Assembly (NCBI GenBank): GCA_023245385.1
Contig: JAHFKM010000049.1
Location: forward strand, 1-6,510
Length of the DNA stretch: 6,510 nt
DNA from: an archaeon
GTDB taxonomy: Archaea > Nanobdellota > Nanobdellia > SCGC-AAA011-G17 > GW2011-AR18
Direction of reading: 5' to 3'
The notes below the pieces were generated by a model. That model was not told where the DNA came from. It worked only from the letters and a program-made list of their open reading frames with translations, and searched no databases. The position numbers were made by a program, and so were the translations under genes. The first letter of the stretch is position 1. The number at the start of each line of letters is the position of its first letter. Below, one piece after another: positions 5,172 through 6,510 of the stretch.

Positions 5172-5611
5172 TGTTTACTCTTTTCCTTTTTTTCTTCTTG
5201 TTTTTCCTCAATTACTTTAATTTCAATGTGCGCATTTTTTATTCTCGTTCTCCGCTGTCTTCCACTATGCCATCTTCGCTCCGCATAGTTCGCGATCGCT
5301 ACACAAATCATAAGCTTGTCTTTATTCAGCCCTTTATTTTCCGCATTAGACTCCAAACTTTCAAGAAGTTGCAAAATCTGTTTAGACGCATTAACAGGAT
5401 ATCTTGCCGGCCCCATTCCAGGTTTGTGTCCAAGATCTTTATGAAATCTTCTCAACGCAATTGGTTTTTTCATAGTAAGAACATTCTGAAGTATTTTTTT
5501 TGCAGATTGAAGATTTTTCCCTCTAATTTCTTCACAGATAATCATTGACATTTTAGGAGAAATAGGAAGACCTGTTCCCCGTACGCTTGCTTCGTGTGCT
5601 GTGTTTGTCAT
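5168..5611 (-). CDS. rpl22: Large-subunit ribosomal protein uL22
   Basis: A 147-residue archaeal uL22. Its globular part sits on the 50S surface and its beta-hairpin reaches into the peptide exit tunnel. Marks include LPISPKMSMIICEEIRGKNLQSAKKILQNV-type sequence (15-44), the archaeal RFHKDLGHKPGMGPARYPVNASK block (55-77) and LLESLESNAENKGL (82-95). The hairpin and C-terminal strand are ERRWHSGRQRRTRIKNAHIEIKV (111-133). The last 14 residues, from about 134, form a Glu/Lys tail (EEKQEEKKEKSKQ). The N-terminus is shorter than in euryarchaeal relatives and lacks their DPE-x-TAKA start, resembling DPANN forms as I recall them. The ATG at 5611 is two bases after the uS19 stop, with only a weak GTGA some ten bases upstream. 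The TGA overlaps the uS3 start. Confidence 0.96.
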   Translation of the reverse strand: MTNTAHEASVRGTGLPISPKMSMIICEEIRGKNLQSAKKILQNVLTMKKPIALRRFHKDLGHKPGMGPARYPVNASKQILQLLESLESNAENKGLNKDKLMICVAIANYAERRWHSGRQRRTRIKNAHIEIKVIEEKQEEKKEKSKQ

Positions 5612-5613
5612 GT

Positions 5614-6012
5614 TTATTTCACTGAAAGTGATCCACTTGATTTTGTTGCTCCAATTCCTGGCGCTGAATGTTCTACTTTCTTTCTTGTGAGTGCGAACTC
5701 TCCAAAATATCTCCCAATCATCTCATAAGTAATTATAAGAGGAATGAATTCTTTACCATTATATACCTGCACAGACTGACTCACCATTTCTGGGAGAACA
5801 ATCATATCTCTGCAATGAGTTTTAACTGGTTTTTTGTATTTTCCCTCTCTAGACTGTTGAAGCATATGAAGAAGTTTTTTTTGTTCTTCAGTAAATCCTT
5901 TCTTAAGGCTTCTTCGTTGTCTTGAAGGAAGAAGTTTAACAAACTCCTGCAAACTAAGTTTAACCAGCTCATCTGTTGTTTTTCCTTTGTAAAGATCTCC
6001 TTTCCTTATCAT
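5614..6012 (-). CDS. rps19: Small-subunit ribosomal protein uS19
   Basis: A 132-residue archaeal uS19, longer than the bacterial protein of about 90 residues because of an N-terminal helical extension (about 1-60, including LPSRQRRSLKKGF at 28-40). It lies in the 30S head near the A and P sites and contacts uS13 and the intersubunit bridge. The core has KPVKTHCRDMIVLPEMVSQSV-type sequence (61-81). The most conserved stretch is VYNGKEFIPLIITYEMIGRYFGEFALTRKK (83-112), followed by HSAPGIGATKSS (115-126). The ATG at 6012 begins one base after the uL2 TAA. A purine-rich run lies upstream but no clear Shine-Dalgarno, so coupling to uL2 is likely (inference). Nothing is missing. Confidence 0.97.
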   Translation of the reverse strand: MIRKGDLYKGKTTDELVKLSLQEFVKLLPSRQRRSLKKGFTEEQKKLLHMLQQSREGKYKKPVKTHCRDMIVLPEMVSQSVQVYNGKEFIPLIITYEMIGRYFGEFALTRKKVEHSAPGIGATKSSGSLSVK

Positions 6013-6013
6013 T

Positions 6014-6510
6014 TTATCTTATCTTCCCTGTTCTTCGCGCTCTGACTTGTCCGACCTTTCTCCCAGGTGGAGCGTTTCTTGGCGCGATAGATGGTTTTCC
6101 CATATGCCTTCCTCTTCCACAACCAAATGGATGTTCATTTGCATTCATCGCCACAGCAGAGGTCACAGGGTAGAGTTTTCCCCGTGCACGTTTTGCGTGC
6201 CAGTTTCTCCCCGCTTTCATCATTGGTTTTTCAAGTCTTCCTCCACCTGCGATTATTCCGATTGTAGCCCTACAAGAAGCATTGAAAAGTTTATTTTTTT
6301 TGGAAGGAAGTTGAATCATAATATTATTCCCCATTCTCGCGAGAACTTTAGCAAAAGTTCCTGACGCTTTAACAAATTTCCCCCCATCCCCTGGTGTTTG
6401 TTCAATATTAAAAATCGTTGTCCCTTCAGGAATATTAGAAAGAGGAAGCGTATTCCCTTCCTGTGCCTGCGCTGTTTTTCCCGTCGCAATAACATCACCA
6501 ATCGCTGTTC
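6014..6510 (-). CDS. rpl2: Large-subunit ribosomal protein uL2, 5'-truncated by window edge
   Basis: The C-terminal 164 residues of uL2 (normal archaeal length about 240). The frame is open to the right edge, so the internal ATG at 6334 is not the true start. uL2 is one of the most conserved 50S proteins and is required for subunit association and peptidyl-transferase activity. Visible marks in order are IPEGTTIFNIEQTPGDGGKF (the SH3-like domain), GGGRLEKPMMKAGRNWH, and the C-terminal loop VAMNANEHPFGCGRGRH, which holds the conserved histidine equivalent to bacterial His229. The protein ends with RNAPPGRKVGQVRARRTGKIR. At the loop most relatives read D-H-P-F-G-G-G, whereas here it is E-H-P-F-G-C-G. 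The TAA is one base from the uS19 start. Identification is secure. Confidence 0.96.
   Translation of the reverse strand, partial: TAIGDVIATGKTAQAQEGNTLPLSNIPEGTTIFNIEQTPGDGGKFVKASGTFAKVLARMGNNIMIQLPSKKNKLFNASCRATIGIIAGGGRLEKPMMKAGRNWHAKRARGKLYPVTSAVAMNANEHPFGCGRGRHMGKPSIAPRNAPPGRKVGQVRARRTGKIR

Larger units (their letters stand above)
1..6510 (-). other. Archaeal S10-spc ribosomal protein operon segment
   Basis: Sixteen recognisable genes, all on the minus strand, follow the conserved archaeal order L2-S19-L22-S3-L29-SUI1-Rpp29-S17-L14-L24-S4e-L5-S14-S8-L6-L32e. Spacing is extremely tight. ATGA overlaps join L22/S3, L29/aIF1, S4e/L5, L5/S14 and L6/L32e, and most other junctions leave 1-7 bases. 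There is no room for internal promoters outside coding sequence except perhaps the 55-base L14-L24 gap, so one polycistronic message with translational coupling is the likely mode of expression (inference). The upstream part of the S10 cluster (L3, L4, L23) and the downstream part of spc (L19e, L18, S5, L30, L15, SecY in typical archaea) would lie beyond the window edges. Gene order and the presence of S4e and L32e exclude a bacterial source. Confidence 0.97.

Noticed and set aside
5183..5205. T-runs on the plus strand that look like terminator tails
   Set aside because: They are the complement of Lys-rich codons in the minus-strand genes. No hairpin precedes them and similar runs occur throughout the window.
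5171..5548. A 125-codon open frame on the plus strand antisense to uL22
   Set aside because: Its Phe/Leu-rich start mirrors the Lys/Glu tail of uL22. It is a shadow of the real gene and not a membrane protein.
6316..6501. A 61-codon minus-strand frame at the right end
   Set aside because: The uL2 frame is continuous through this region to the edge and carries the conserved uL2 motifs, so this out-of-frame ORF is a shadow.
1..6510. Mobile elements, CRISPR arrays, tRNA or rRNA genes, inteins or frameshifted genes
   Set aside because: No array-like or inverted repeats, transposase motifs or RNA gene signatures were seen, and every ribosomal gene reads through at its expected length with no insertion.

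Overview
The window is a block of an archaeal S10-spc ribosomal protein operon. All genes lie on the minus strand, so transcription runs from the right edge to the left edge. The order, 5' to 3' on the coding strand, is uL2 (cut by the right edge), uS19, uL22, uS3, uL29, translation initiation factor aIF1 (SUI1), RNase P protein Rpp29, uS17, uL14, a candidate 20-codon small ORF, uL24, eS4, uL5, zinc-type uS14, uS8, uL6 and eL32 (cut by the left edge).

The domain is archaeal for several reasons. eS4 and eL32 are absent from bacteria. aIF1 and Rpp29 sit between uL29 and uS17, which is the classic archaeal arrangement. uS19, uL22, uS3, uS17 and uL24 have archaeal/eukaryotic-type sequences. Within Archaea, three things recall DPANN lineages of the Woesearchaeota/Pacearchaeota kind: the long basic N-terminal arm on uS14, the style of the uL22 N-terminus, and the AT-leaning, Lys-rich coding. 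That placement rests on recollection of family sequences, not on a search, and is only moderately sure.

Layout: positions 6510-4322 hold the S10-type half (uL2, uS19, uL22, uS3, uL29). Positions 4325-3743 hold the two non-ribosomal translation and tRNA-processing genes. Positions 3753-1 hold the spc-type half (uS17 to eL32). The DNA is almost entirely coding. Adjacent genes are 1-7 bases apart or overlap, and five assigned junctions are ATGA stop/start overlaps, which suggests translational coupling. The one larger gap, 55 bases between uL14 and uL24, is itself spanned by a small ORF that joins both neighbours through ATGA overlaps. This is the most interesting unexplained item here. No promoter, terminator, RNA gene, mobile element or CRISPR array is visible, and promoters and terminators probably lie outside the window.

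The genes work together in building both ribosomal subunits (uL2, uL22, uL29, uL14, uL24, uL5, uL6 and eL32 for the large one; uS19, uS3, uS17, eS4, uS14 and uS8 for the small one), in start-codon selection (aIF1) and in tRNA 5' maturation (Rpp29). Apart from the small ORF, some protein-tail and linker peculiarities and a long uS3/uL29 overlap, this is a conserved housekeeping region. I see no new defence, mobile or metabolic system.
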